DNA of 64,000 nucleotides from contig NZ_RCWL01000002.1 of the NCBI RefSeq assembly GCF_003991195.1, positions 495,370 through 559,369 on the forward strand. The letters run 5' to 3'. The stretch is from Gynurincola endophyticus. GTDB taxonomy: Bacteria; Bacteroidota; Bacteroidia; Chitinophagales; Chitinophagaceae. The number at the start of each line of letters is the position of its first letter. Position 1 is the stretch's first letter. The position numbers were made by a program, and so were the translations under genes. Of the stretch, positions 1 to 8,719 are shown piece by piece. A model generated the notes under the pieces. The model was not told the DNA's origin. It was given only the letters and a program-made list of their open reading frames with translations, and did no database searches.

Positions 1-533
1 TGTGCATATATTTTATCCCCTGCTTCTCCTAAAAAAGACCAATAGGTACCAGGATAAACAATGATTTTATCTTTCTTTAAGTGAAGAATCTTTGCGTTGA
101 CTCTAAAAAACACGTCTTCACCACTTTTACAAATATTCCATACATCTGCAAAAGTATTATGACTGGCGGGTACCAGCTGATTTAACGTATGGTATTGCAG
201 GCGTCCGTTTTCATCAGATTCGAAATAACCGATTTCACCTTGTCCGCCTACAAAAATCTTCCCGTCTTCGTCTACCATTACAGAATGTAATCCGGTACCG
301 TTCGGTAATTTATACACTTCCCATCGCACACCATCAAAAGTGAGCATTCCGTCATTATTGGCGAAATACATAATCCCTCTTTTATCCTGAGTGATGTCCC
401 AGTTCTGATTACCGGCATTATATATTTCCTTGGTATAGTTAACGATTGAGGGGGTTCCAATAATATCCTGCGCAGCAACAGTAGTTGCTCCGGCAAATAA
501 CAGGCAGATCAAACAAATAAAGCAGTTTCGCAT
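1..533 (-). CDS. Partial beta-propeller sensor regulator, N-terminal part
   Basis: The reading frame opens at an ATG on the minus strand (bases 533-531) and stays open to the window edge, so only about 177 N-terminal residues are present. It begins with a signal peptide ending near TVAAQ, followed by periplasmic propeller-type repeats with motifs such as NWDITQDKRGIMYFANNDG and GGQGEIGYF. These motifs are typical of the two-component-regulator propeller repeats of large Bacteroidota sensors, which usually continue into a triple-tyrosine domain, a membrane helix and either a LuxR-type HTH or a histidine kinase. The output domain lies outside the window, so the exact class is open. The divergence from the upstream genes suggests its own promoter. 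Confidence 0.75.
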   Translation of the reverse strand, partial: MRNCFICLICLLFAGATTVAAQDIIGTPSIVNYTKEIYNAGNQNWDITQDKRGIMYFANNDGMLTFDGVRWEVYKLPNGTGLHSVMVDEDGKIFVGGQGEIGYFESDENGRLQYHTLNQLVPASHNTFADVWNICKSGEDVFFRVNAKILHLKKDKIIVYPGTYWSFLGEAGDKIYA

Positions 534-673
534 GACAAGGTTCACTATATGTATCGTTGATCGTAAAAGTATCCATTTCCTGAAATTATCCAAGCGTATT
601 TTTAAAGAGTTGATTTTTTTTATGCTCTTTCAGCATATCTCTCTTATATTCATTTTACTGAAAGAATATAGCT

Positions 674-710
674 AAAAAACCTGCCAATCATAAAGATTGA
701 CAGGTTTTTT
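674..710 (-). terminator. Intrinsic terminator of the GH20 gene
   Basis: A 16-bp inverted repeat (674-689 and 695-710) has a single G:T-type mismatch and A/T-rich flanks, so it gives a U-run on the minus strand. It lies 20 bases after the hexosaminidase stop codon. Confidence 0.85.
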
Positions 711-730
711 AATTTTATTGCTTTATATTT

Positions 731-2650
731 TTACTTACTACCGGCTCTTTTCTTCAATTCGTCAATAGAAATAGTTATAAATCTTCCGACCTGTTTATCC
801 CCTGCATAACTAATAGTTCTGAGCATTTGTGCGTCTTTTGGAACAGTTATCCAGTCTGTAGCTTTAGGGTAAAATCTGTCTGGATAAGAATTATCGAAAC
901 TATAATGAAAAGTTGTATGATTTGCCTCAGGTACCAGTTTCACTTCTAATAATCCGCCAGCTTGTGTCCGGGCCTCTATTAATGGTTCATACATAGAGGG
1001 AGCGTATTTTCTTTCGGCATAATCAAAGCGTTCAAAATGCTGTTCGATATTTTTCACAAATTGATTCCACTCAATAGCTTTATGTTGACTCCATAAAGCG
1101 TTGGCTACGGCAAACGCTCTTGGCCATAACATGTATTGTACCTGGCGGAAATTGTAGATTTGTTCTGTCCATAAATTTCCTTGTCCGCCCTTAATAAACT
1201 TTGCATCCACGCCAGCAGGTACCGGATTAAATTCGAATGTTTTCTTCAGGTATACCTTATCATAATTCGGAGGTTCGATGGCAGCATCCCCCTGTACTAA
1301 ATCAAGATATACGAATGTATTAGGTGTCATTACTACTTCGTGACCAAGTTTAGCAGCTTCAATACCACCTTTATCTCCACGCCAGCTCATAATAGTTGCT
1401 CCCTGTGCAATACCGCCCTCTAAAATTTCATCCCAACCCATCATTTTCTTTCCTTTAGAAGTAATAATATTACTGACTCTTTTTACAAAGTAACTTTGAA
1501 CTTCATCATAATCTTTTAATTTTTCACGTTTCATCAGCTCTGTTACTGCAGCACTTTTTTGCCAGAAGTTTTTTGCGCACTCATCTCCCCCCATATGAAT
1601 ATATCCAAACGGAAATAATTCAGCAATTTCAGTATATACTTTATCTAAAAATTCATATACTTTTTCATTGGCAGGACATAAAGTATTGTCAACAATGGCC
1701 GTGAACTTTCCTCCACCTAACCAGTTCATAAATTTTTCGCCGCTATTCACCTGATAAGTACCTGGTGTACATGACAATTCCGGATAAGCAGCAACAGCAG
1801 CCATTGAGTGACCGGGAACGTCAATTTCAGGCATAATTTCAATATACCTGTCTTTCGCATAAGCAATTAATTCTTTAATATCTTCCTGGGTATAAAAACC
1901 GCCGTAAGTTCGTGGTTCATTAGCGGCGGGAGGAGAAAAGGTTCCTAAACGACCGGTTTTATCCGCTCTCCAGGCGCCTACTTCGGTAAGTTTCGGGAGA
2001 GATTTTATTTCAATTCTCCATCCCTGATCATCACTGAGATGCAGGTGCAGAATATTATATTTATATTCTGCCATTTCATCAATGAAGCGTTTTACTTCTT
2101 CCTTTGTAAAGAAGTGACGAACCACATCAAACATCAAACCTCTCCATTCGAATCGTGGGTAATCTGTAATTTTTACTCCTGCAATTTTCCAGGCTTTGTT
2201 TCTTACAATTTTAACAGACAGTACTTCTTTTGGCAGCAACTGTTTAATAGTTTGAATCGCGTAATAAAATCCAACCGGCTGATTGGCAGTAATTATAGTA
2301 CGGTTGCCCGCCACCTCCAGCGTATATCCTTCTTTTCCTAAAACCGGATTCGGTTTGGCATTTAAGATAAACCGGATTACGTTTGGCAGGTTGTCTTTAG
2401 GCTTCACGGTACTTAAAAACCAGTTATAACCTGACAAATCGTTGAATTGTGTAATCCAGGTACGAATTACTTTCTCAGCTTCTTCATTGCCATTTTCAAG
2501 CTCAACTTTAGTGAAGTTGTTGAAAATCATCCCTTCCGACTGAAGACTGAGCGATACGGGTTGTGGAATAATGTGTACGCCTTCCACAGCCTGAGCGGCA
2601 ACAGAGAGTACGCTGGTAAAAAACAAAACTGCCAAACAAAATCTTTTCAT
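731..2650 (-). CDS. Beta-N-acetylhexosaminidase, GH20 family
   Basis: This 639-residue exported enzyme releases terminal N-acetylglucosamine or N-acetylgalactosamine from glycans or chitin fragments. A signal peptide (MKRFCLAV to VAAQA) is followed by the small alpha/beta GH20b domain (roughly residues 25-160) and the TIM-barrel catalytic domain. The barrel shows HLHLSDDQGWR and HMGGDE, in which D356 and E357 are the conserved Asp-Glu catalytic pair of the substrate-assisted mechanism. Length is normal for the family. It stands alone with its own terminator and is divergent from the stress-protein gene. Substrate preference cannot be read from sequence. Confidence 0.95.
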   Translation of the reverse strand: MKRFCLAVLFFTSVLSVAAQAVEGVHIIPQPVSLSLQSEGMIFNNFTKVELENGNEEAEKVIRTWITQFNDLSGYNWFLSTVKPKDNLPNVIRFILNAKPNPVLGKEGYTLEVAGNRTIITANQPVGFYYAIQTIKQLLPKEVLSVKIVRNKAWKIAGVKITDYPRFEWRGLMFDVVRHFFTKEEVKRFIDEMAEYKYNILHLHLSDDQGWRIEIKSLPKLTEVGAWRADKTGRLGTFSPPAANEPRTYGGFYTQEDIKELIAYAKDRYIEIMPEIDVPGHSMAAVAAYPELSCTPGTYQVNSGEKFMNWLGGGKFTAIVDNTLCPANEKVYEFLDKVYTEIAELFPFGYIHMGGDECAKNFWQKSAAVTELMKREKLKDYDEVQSYFVKRVSNIITSKGKKMMGWDEILEGGIAQGATIMSWRGDKGGIEAAKLGHEVVMTPNTFVYLDLVQGDAAIEPPNYDKVYLKKTFEFNPVPAGVDAKFIKGGQGNLWTEQIYNFRQVQYMLWPRAFAVANALWSQHKAIEWNQFVKNIEQHFERFDYAERKYAPSMYEPLIEARTQAGGLLEVKLVPEANHTTFHYSFDNSYPDRFYPKATDWITVPKDAQMLRTISYAGDKQVGRFITISIDELKKRAGSK

Positions 2651-2807
2651 ATCCGGAGCGTTTAATTGAAAATATGCGAATAATTCTTTTTCTTAACGTA
2701 CAGAAAGCAGAATTTATTAAGTGTAAAATATGGAAATACCCTAATTATTCTGTATAATGCAATTATATCTCATTTTGATTAAACTTTAAATTCCTAAAAA
2801 GCTTCAG

Positions 2808-3623
2808 ATGAAAAAAGTTCTCATTCCTACTGATTTTTCCGACACTTCCAAGAATGCTGCAATCTTTGCGGTGCAGGCATTGGAAAATGTACAAGATGTA
2901 AGTCTAATTTTATACAATATCCATAAGCCCGGGAGTTCAGATTCATCCAGTTCAACCAAAACCGATCGCGCTGCCATCATTAGTCAAGCTTTAGAACAAT
3001 TAAAGACTGATTTACTAAAAGTGGCGAATGTAAATATTTCATTCGCTACAGAATCAGGAAGCTCTTTAGTAGAATCAATTGAACGTTATGTTCGTCACAA
3101 CGGAATTGATTTAATCATTATGGGTATTACCGGAGCTACTAAAATTGAACAGATATTCATGGGTAGTAATACGCTGGATATGGTAGAGAAAAGCATTTGC
3201 CCGGTAATGATCATTCCTCCGGATGCTAAATTCTCCGCTATAAAAGATGTGGTTTTAGCCAGCGACTTTAAAGATGTAGCCGCATCTACACCGGTAGCTC
3301 CTATTAAAAAAGTATTGGAATTGTTTAAACCTGCATTACATATTGTAAACGTTGACCCGGAGCATTATGTAGAAATCACAGAAGAATACAGAGTAGAAAG
3401 AAATAAATTAGAGGATATGTTCAAAGAATATAATCCGGAGTTTTATTTTATTCGTCAGTATGATTTCTTAGAAGCGATCAGCCAGTTTGCAGTTGATAAG
3501 AAAATCGATTTAATTTTTACTGTTCCTAAGAAACAAGGGTTCGTTTCAGGATTGTTTGCAACCAGCCATACTAAAAAACTGGCTTATCACAGCCGTATTC
3601 CTATTGTAGCCATCCAGGAGTAA
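2808..3623 (+). CDS. Universal stress protein, tandem UspA domains
   Basis: This 271-residue cytoplasmic protein carries two UspA-like domains, about residues 1-140 and 145-271. The first domain ends with the ATP-binding signature G106-x2-G109-x9-G119-S120, so nucleotide binding is plausible. The second domain lacks a clear copy of this motif and is probably degenerate. Tandem Usp proteins of this size are common in Bacteroidota and are usually linked to stress or starvation survival; the specific role is not visible here. It is a single-gene unit closed by a strong terminator. Confidence 0.92.
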   Translation: MKKVLIPTDFSDTSKNAAIFAVQALENVQDVSLILYNIHKPGSSDSSSSTKTDRAAIISQALEQLKTDLLKVANVNISFATESGSSLVESIERYVRHNGIDLIIMGITGATKIEQIFMGSNTLDMVEKSICPVMIIPPDAKFSAIKDVVLASDFKDVAASTPVAPIKKVLELFKPALHIVNVDPEHYVEITEEYRVERNKLEDMFKEYNPEFYFIRQYDFLEAISQFAVDKKIDLIFTVPKKQGFVSGLFATSHTKKLAYHSRIPIVAIQE

Positions 3624-3664
3624 GGCTTTCACTCAATTGTTTGTTAAGTTTAAGTAAACATATC

Positions 3665-3689
3665 AACCCCCAACATAGTTGGGGGTTTT
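3665..3689 (+). terminator. Intrinsic terminator of the Usp gene
   Basis: A 10-bp perfect stem (AACCCCCAAC at 3665-3674 pairing with 3678-3687) has a 3-base loop and a following T-rich stretch. It lies about 40 bases after the stop codon. A near-identical GC core is used again at 41893-41925. Confidence 0.88.
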
Positions 3690-3929
3690 GTTATTTCTGA
3701 TAAGCACCGGACAGAGTCCGGCGCTAGCGGTAATTTTATTAATTATAGATTAAATATCAGCTATTAAGCTAATCAGGCCTGAAATTGGTTCTTTTTTATT
3801 AGATATTGTGGTGTAGATACGCGATTGTGCAAGTTGGTATCTGAATTGTAGTTATGAATTGTTAAAACACAAAAGCACCCTTTCATTTTAGCATTTGCTG
3901 ATGTAAATTGTTAGAAGAAACCACCGATC
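3690..3929. other. Gap with a GC-rich mini-hairpin at 3704-3724
   Basis: The stretch between the Usp terminator and the methyltransferase start has no credible reading frame. A GC-rich hairpin stands out from the AT-rich background: CCGGAC at 3707-3712 pairs with GTCCGG at 3716-3721, with extra flanking GC pairs. It has no T-run, so it is not a standard terminator. The rest is AT-rich and presumably holds the methyltransferase promoter, but no clear TAnnTTTG box was found. Confidence 0.4.
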
Positions 3930-4538
3930 ATGGAAAAACTAGACGCCACATACTGGAACAACAAATACCTCAACCAGGAAACGGGTTGGGATATCGGAGA
4001 AATCTCTACTCCCCTGAAAACTTATATCGATCAGCTGGAAAATAAAAACCTTTCGATTCTGATACCCGGTTGCGGAAACGGCTATGAAGTAGGTTATTTA
4101 CTGGAGAAAGGTTTCACCAATATAACAGTAGTAGATATTGCTGCAGAAGCTACCAGAAGCTTAAAGGAAAAATACGCAGAACATATTGATAAGTCGTTAC
4201 AAATAATGACGCAGGATTTCTTTGAAACCTATGGCAGATTTGATCTGATTCTGGAGCAAACTTTCTTTTGTGCGTTGCATCCTTCTTTGAGACCGGCTTA
4301 TGTAGACAAAATTTTTCAGCTATTGAAACCCGGCGGAAAATTAGCAGGCGTTTTGTTTAATCGTCATTTTGATGAAAATCCTCCCTATGGCGGAAGTATA
4401 AAAGAATATCGTCAGTTATTCGGTTTAACTTTTGCGCTGAGAGTGATGGAACCTTGTTACAATTCCATCTCTCCCAGAAAAAACGCAGAAGTTTTTATTA
4501 TTCTTCAAAAAGTTATCTGGAATACACCAAAGATCTAA
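3930..4538 (+). CDS. SAM-dependent methyltransferase, thiopurine S-methyltransferase-like
   Basis: This 202-residue cytoplasmic protein has the class I SAM-binding fold. The N-terminal YWNNKY and GWDIG motifs match the thiopurine methyltransferase (TPMT/TehB-like) family, followed by motif I LIPGCGNGYEVGYLLEKG near residues 44-61 and the acidic ribose-binding VVDIA. Bacterial members methylate small thiol, selenium or tellurium compounds, but the natural substrate here is unknown. The 3' end overlaps the convergent agmatine deiminase gene by 4 bases. Confidence 0.88.
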   Translation: MEKLDATYWNNKYLNQETGWDIGEISTPLKTYIDQLENKNLSILIPGCGNGYEVGYLLEKGFTNITVVDIAAEATRSLKEKYAEHIDKSLQIMTQDFFETYGRFDLILEQTFFCALHPSLRPAYVDKIFQLLKPGGKLAGVLFNRHFDENPPYGGSIKEYRQLFGLTFALRVMEPCYNSISPRKNAEVFIILQKVIWNTPKI

Positions 4539-5575
4539 ACAGCAGGTTCCTGCTGACTCAGACAATGAAATGATCCTAATCCCCAGATAATATCGGTAGA
4601 GTCAATACCAACTATTTTTCTGGTAGGGAAACATTGTGCCAGTATATCCAAAGCCTTTTCATCTTTTTCACATCTGAAAGTTGGTACGATTACCGCATGA
4701 TTAGCGATATAGAAATTCGCGTAGGAGGCCGGTAAACGTTGTTCATCATAAATGACAGCATCCGGCATTGGTAGTTCAACGATATTTAATTGTTTACCAT
4801 TTAACAGGCGCATTTGCTGCAATTGTTTCAGGTTATGCTGTAAAATATCATAATTCTCGTCTGCCCGATCCGTTTCCACTACCGTTACCACAGTATCTTC
4901 ATTTACAAATCGTACTGTATCATCTATATGTCCGTCAGTATCATCGCCGATAATACCTTCATCTACCCATAATACCTGATCAATACCATAATAATCAGAG
5001 AGGTATTTTTCAATCTGCTCCTGCTTTAAATGGGGATTCCGATTCGGGTTTAACAAACAGGCTGTTGAAGTCAGTAAAGTTCCTTTTCCGTTAAATTCAA
5101 CCGAACCACCTTCCATGACGATACCGGGATGCACTACATTATAACCGTAATGCTGCGCAATTTTGGTAGGAATAACATCATCAAGGTCAAATGGAGGATA
5201 TTTTCCTCCCCATGCGTTATAGCCCCAATCCACTACCATTTTCTTTTGAGCAGCACTGGGGTTGATTAAAAAGGCCGGACCATGATCACGACACCAGGCA
5301 TCATTCGTAGCGTGATGAAAGAACTCTACTTTTGACAGGTCAACATTTTGTTGCTGTAAAACATCAGTTGCGAAATGCTGCATCTGTTGATTGGCAACAT
5401 TGATACGCACGATTTCAGAAACGGTCAGTTCTCTGATAAACTGAGCGTAATATGGATAAATAGCCTGAATTTTTCCGGGCCACGAAGCTTCTTTGTGCGG
5501 CCAGCTTAACCAGCAGGCTTCGTGAGGGGCAAATTCAGCAGGAAAATAATAACCTGATTCTTTGGGGGTAGGCAT
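4535..5575 (-). CDS. aguA: Agmatine deiminase
   Basis: This 346-residue enzyme hydrolyses agmatine to N-carbamoylputrescine and ammonia, the first step of the arginine-decarboxylase route to putrescine. Family landmarks are CRDHGPAF, EGGSVEFNGKGTLL, DDTDGHIDD and the C-terminal SFHCLSQQEP, in which C338 is the thiol nucleophile. There is no signal peptide, which fits a cytoplasmic metabolic enzyme rather than a secreted peptidyl-arginine deiminase. It follows aguB by 11 bases on the same strand, so the two form a two-gene pathway operon. Confidence 0.95.
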   Translation of the reverse strand: MPTPKESGYYFPAEFAPHEACWLSWPHKEASWPGKIQAIYPYYAQFIRELTVSEIVRINVANQQMQHFATDVLQQQNVDLSKVEFFHHATNDAWCRDHGPAFLINPSAAQKKMVVDWGYNAWGGKYPPFDLDDVIPTKIAQHYGYNVVHPGIVMEGGSVEFNGKGTLLTSTACLLNPNRNPHLKQEQIEKYLSDYYGIDQVLWVDEGIIGDDTDGHIDDTVRFVNEDTVVTVVETDRADENYDILQHNLKQLQQMRLLNGKQLNIVELPMPDAVIYDEQRLPASYANFYIANHAVIVPTFRCEKDEKALDILAQCFPTRKIVGIDSTDIIWGLGSFHCLSQQEPAV

Positions 5576-5586
5576 AAAAAGTGGGT

Positions 5587-6462
5587 TTAGTCCTCGTCGA
5601 TATATCTTTTAGTAATCTGTCCGTAAGAGTCGATTCTTCTGTCGCGTAAAAAAGGCCAGTGCGTACGGTAACGATCTGATTTTTTCAGGTCGAGCTCCAT
5701 TACATGTGTTTCTTCGTTTTCGTGTGATGCCTGATACAGTACGGTTCCGAACGGATTGGATACAAATGATCCGCCCCAGAACTTCATCAAACCATCCTGC
5801 TCTAATCCACATCTGTTTACACTTACAACGTGTATTCCGTTTGCTACGGAATGGCTACGCTGAATGGTTTGCCATGCATTGTATTGTTCGGTGTTGGTAG
5901 GCTCATCTTGTGCAGTTGACCAACCAATAGCCGTTGGATAGAAAAGTATTTCAGCTCCCATCAAGGCAGTGATTCTGGCAGCTTCAGGATACCATTGATC
6001 CCAGCAGATCAGTACACCTATAGTGGCAAACTTTGTTTTAAATACTTTATACCCTAAATCGCCCGGCGTAAAATAGAATTTCTCATAATATGCCGGATCA
6101 TCAGGAATATGCATTTTTCTATATTTTCCCAGGTACTTGCCATCAGCGTCAATAACAGCTGTAGTGTTATGGTAAAGACCTTCCGCTCTTTTCTCAAATA
6201 AAGAAGCAATAATCACCACTCCGAGTTCTGCTGCAATTTTTTCCAGCGTTTGGGTAGAAGGCCCGGGAATAGGTTCTGCTAATTCAAAATTTTCATATGC
6301 CTCAACATCGCAGAAATACAAAGAAGTAAACAATTCCTGTAAACACACGATTTGTGCGCCCTGAGCCGCAGCCGCCCGAACCTGTTCAATTGCTTTTTGC
6401 AAATTCTGCTCTTTGTTGTCGGTGCAAGTCATCTGCACCATACCTACTTTAACTTTTGACAT
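5587..6462 (-). CDS. aguB: N-carbamoylputrescine amidohydrolase
   Basis: This 291-residue nitrilase-superfamily enzyme converts N-carbamoylputrescine to putrescine, CO2 and ammonia. The Glu-Lys-Cys triad is visible as E43 (in CLQELF), K116 (in KYRKMHIPDD) and C153 (in GVLICWDQWYPEA). It is the promoter-proximal gene of the aguB-aguA pair. Together the two enzymes complete polyamine synthesis from agmatine; no arginine decarboxylase gene is in the window. Confidence 0.95.
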   Translation of the reverse strand: MSKVKVGMVQMTCTDNKEQNLQKAIEQVRAAAAQGAQIVCLQELFTSLYFCDVEAYENFELAEPIPGPSTQTLEKIAAELGVVIIASLFEKRAEGLYHNTTAVIDADGKYLGKYRKMHIPDDPAYYEKFYFTPGDLGYKVFKTKFATIGVLICWDQWYPEAARITALMGAEILFYPTAIGWSTAQDEPTNTEQYNAWQTIQRSHSVANGIHVVSVNRCGLEQDGLMKFWGGSFVSNPFGTVLYQASHENEETHVMELDLKKSDRYRTHWPFLRDRRIDSYGQITKRYIDED

Positions 6463-6532
6463 GGTATATATTATGAAGTGCGAAAATAGCTCTTTAATTG
6501 AAAATGGAAAAGAGCAATTCAGCCATTAAGCA

Positions 6533-6581
6533 ATTAAGGAATTAAGAAAACCGAGCTGACTCAATTTCTTAATTCCTTAAT
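6533..6581. repeat. TTAAG-type palindromic intergenic repeat
   Basis: Two 17-bp perfectly complementary arms (6533-6549 and 6565-6581) flank a 15-base spacer. Flanking copies of CCATTAAG on the left and CTTAATGG on the right extend the similarity to the ends of the 231-bp element at 56290-56520. It sits between aguB (its upstream side) and the end of the desaturase gene. Confidence 0.7.
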
Positions 6582-6667
6582 GGTAAAACCGATCCGTACG
6601 GGTATAAATATTCTATAGAAAAGCATATTTAACCCAACACGCTCAATTTTCAATTATTCATTCTCAA

Positions 6668-7741
6668 TTATTTTGATCCCATTTCGCGCAGGAAATTAAC
6701 GTGTGATGCCACCGCTAATCTAACTTTCGGATATTCTATATAAGTGATTCCGTATTCCTGGCAGGCCTGACGGATAATTTTGCTGATCTGGGGATAGTGG
6801 ATATGCGATACTTTCGGAAAGAGATGGTGTTCAATCTGAAAGTTTAATCCTCCTACAAACCAACAAACTATTTTATTATCAGTTGCAAAGTTTGCAGTTG
6901 TTTTAATCTGGTGAATCGCCCACTCATCATCCAATCTGTTGGTTACTTCATTCGGAACAGGGAATGCTGTATGTTCAACCGTATGTGCCAGCTGGAATAC
7001 AATACTCAGCACTAAACCTGCTACCAGTGAGAAAGTTAAGAAACTTACCAACCACATCTGCCAACCCATCATCATGATCGGAAGTACGATATACAAAAAC
7101 AGATTGAATACTTTAAAGCCCCAGAAAATGGCATGATCAGAGAAATGCATTTTTTTCAACGGCATTTCACCAATGCTGTTCTTGAAATATTTTTGATAAT
7201 CTGAATAAAAAATCCAGAAAATATAAAGTAATGAGTAAAGGAACCAGAAGTATATATGCTGGTATTTGTGCGCTTTATATTTAGGTTGAGAAGTAGACAT
7301 TCTCATAAAAGGCTTGATATCGATGTCATCATCTACCCCATCCACATTGGTATACGCATGGTGAATTACATTATGTTTCATATTCCACATAAAGCTGCTT
7401 CCACCCAGTACATTCAACGTAAATGCTGCCAGTATGTTCACTGGTTTTGAATTACTGAAACTACCGTGCGCACCGTCGTGCATGATATTAAAACCGATAG
7501 CTGCAATGGTACATCCCATTACGACACTTTCAAGTACAACCCATGCCCAGTGTGAAGGAGTGAAAAATACCAGGTGAACGTATAATGCAACAAACGCAAT
7601 CACTAAAATAATTGCTTTTGAATAAAGTTTTGAGTTTCCCGTCGGAGCTATGCCCTTCTCGTCAAAATACTTATTGATTCTTTTTTTAATCTCACCATGA
7701 AATGATGGATTTGGATTCGTGAACTTCGGAGTAGACTTCAT
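6668..7741 (-). CDS. Membrane fatty acid desaturase (acyl-CoA/acyl-lipid type)
   Basis: This 357-residue integral membrane di-iron enzyme has the three histidine boxes H88-D-G-A-H92, H123-xxx-H127-H128 and Q302-I-E-H305-H306. The Q-x-x-H-H third box is typical of front-end and linoleoyl-CoA-type desaturases. Several hydrophobic segments (near 43-61, 66-87, 103-118, 165-185 and 210-250) fit the usual four-helix topology. It would introduce a double bond into membrane acyl chains, perhaps for cold adaptation; regiospecificity cannot be told. It is a single-gene unit, and its promoter region has a near-consensus TATCTTTA box. Confidence 0.92.
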   Translation of the reverse strand: MKSTPKFTNPNPSFHGEIKKRINKYFDEKGIAPTGNSKLYSKAIILVIAFVALYVHLVFFTPSHWAWVVLESVVMGCTIAAIGFNIMHDGAHGSFSNSKPVNILAAFTLNVLGGSSFMWNMKHNVIHHAYTNVDGVDDDIDIKPFMRMSTSQPKYKAHKYQHIYFWFLYSLLYIFWIFYSDYQKYFKNSIGEMPLKKMHFSDHAIFWGFKVFNLFLYIVLPIMMMGWQMWLVSFLTFSLVAGLVLSIVFQLAHTVEHTAFPVPNEVTNRLDDEWAIHQIKTTANFATDNKIVCWFVGGLNFQIEHHLFPKVSHIHYPQISKIIRQACQEYGITYIEYPKVRLAVASHVNFLREMGSK

Positions 7742-7922
7742 CTGCTTATGTAATTAACAATTTTGGTAAAGATAAGTCGGTCTACCAAAAAAACTTTCCC
7801 CCACTTTTGTTTTTAATCCGGAACAATTAGCGAAATCAGTAAATTAGGTAATAAAACTTTCTAAGGTTAAAAATAAAATGAGAATTTTAATAAAAACATG
7901 ACTTTCGTCGTATTTTACAATT

Positions 7923-8657
7923 TTATGTTTCAATGAGGATTAAATCATCCAGATTTCTGATCCCTATTTTCTTTTGCGACACAAATCCTTCCGCATATTT
8001 AACACCGATTTTTTTTCCGAAAACCCGGGCACGTGCTACTACGCTGTCCAAAAATTCAGGCGAAGAAATGTAAGTTTGCAGCCCTTCGTAGTTCTTTTCA
8101 TTGTTAAACTGAGTGGTATATGCAAGGATAGATTCCATTTTTTTATCAATGCTGTCGGTAATATCCACCAATATATCCGGTTCATGATGCCAGTCTTGCA
8201 AATAGTGTAAAACCATTTTCGGCCTCCAACGGTTCTGCGGTTTCCCGTTTTCGTCATTTGTTTCAATTTTTACCAATCCGCTTAAAAAGCAGGCATCGGC
8301 AATCAGGCGGCCGGCTCTTCCGTGATCGGGATGGCGGTCGTCTAAAATATTCGCCAAAACGATTTCGGGTTGATACTTACGAATTACCTGAATCATCTGT
8401 AACTGATGAGCTTCGTCGTTTACAAAGAAACCGTCTCTCATTTTCAGGTTTTCACGTACAACAACGCCTAGTACATTTCCGGCGTTTGCGGCTTCCACCT
8501 TTCTGGTTTCTTTAGTGCCTCTTGTACCCAGTTCGCCCTGGGTCATGTCAACAATTCCTACTTTTTTGCCGTTTCTTACCTCGTTGATAATGGTTCCGGC
8601 ACAGCCTAACTCAATATCGTCGGGGTGAACACCGATGGCTAGAATATCTAATTTCAT
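7923..8657 (-). CDS. bshB1: Bacillithiol biosynthesis deacetylase BshB1
   Basis: This 244-residue LmbE-like zinc deacetylase removes the acetyl group from GlcNAc-malate in bacillithiol synthesis. The N-terminal GVHPDDIELGCAGTI supplies the metal-binding His-Pro-Asp-Asp motif, followed by MTQGELGTRGT and a second metal region HPDHGRAGRL. Bacteroidota are known to make bacillithiol. The bshA and bshC partners are not in this window, so the pathway is presumably split. The upstream serine hydrolase ends 62 bases before its start, on the same strand. Confidence 0.92.
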   Translation of the reverse strand: MKLDILAIGVHPDDIELGCAGTIINEVRNGKKVGIVDMTQGELGTRGTKETRKVEAANAGNVLGVVVRENLKMRDGFFVNDEAHQLQMIQVIRKYQPEIVLANILDDRHPDHGRAGRLIADACFLSGLVKIETNDENGKPQNRWRPKMVLHYLQDWHHEPDILVDITDSIDKKMESILAYTTQFNNEKNYEGLQTYISSPEFLDSVVARARVFGKKIGVKYAEGFVSQKKIGIRNLDDLILIET

Positions 8658-8719
8658 ATTTTTTCTGTCTTCTTCAGTACTTTCAAACTAACAAAATTCG
8701 GTTGAAAAGGTTGTAAAAC

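Noticed and set aside
4535..5575. Possible secreted peptidyl-arginine deiminase
   Set aside because: There is no signal peptide and the gene is coupled to N-carbamoylputrescine amidohydrolase, so it is the metabolic agmatine deiminase.
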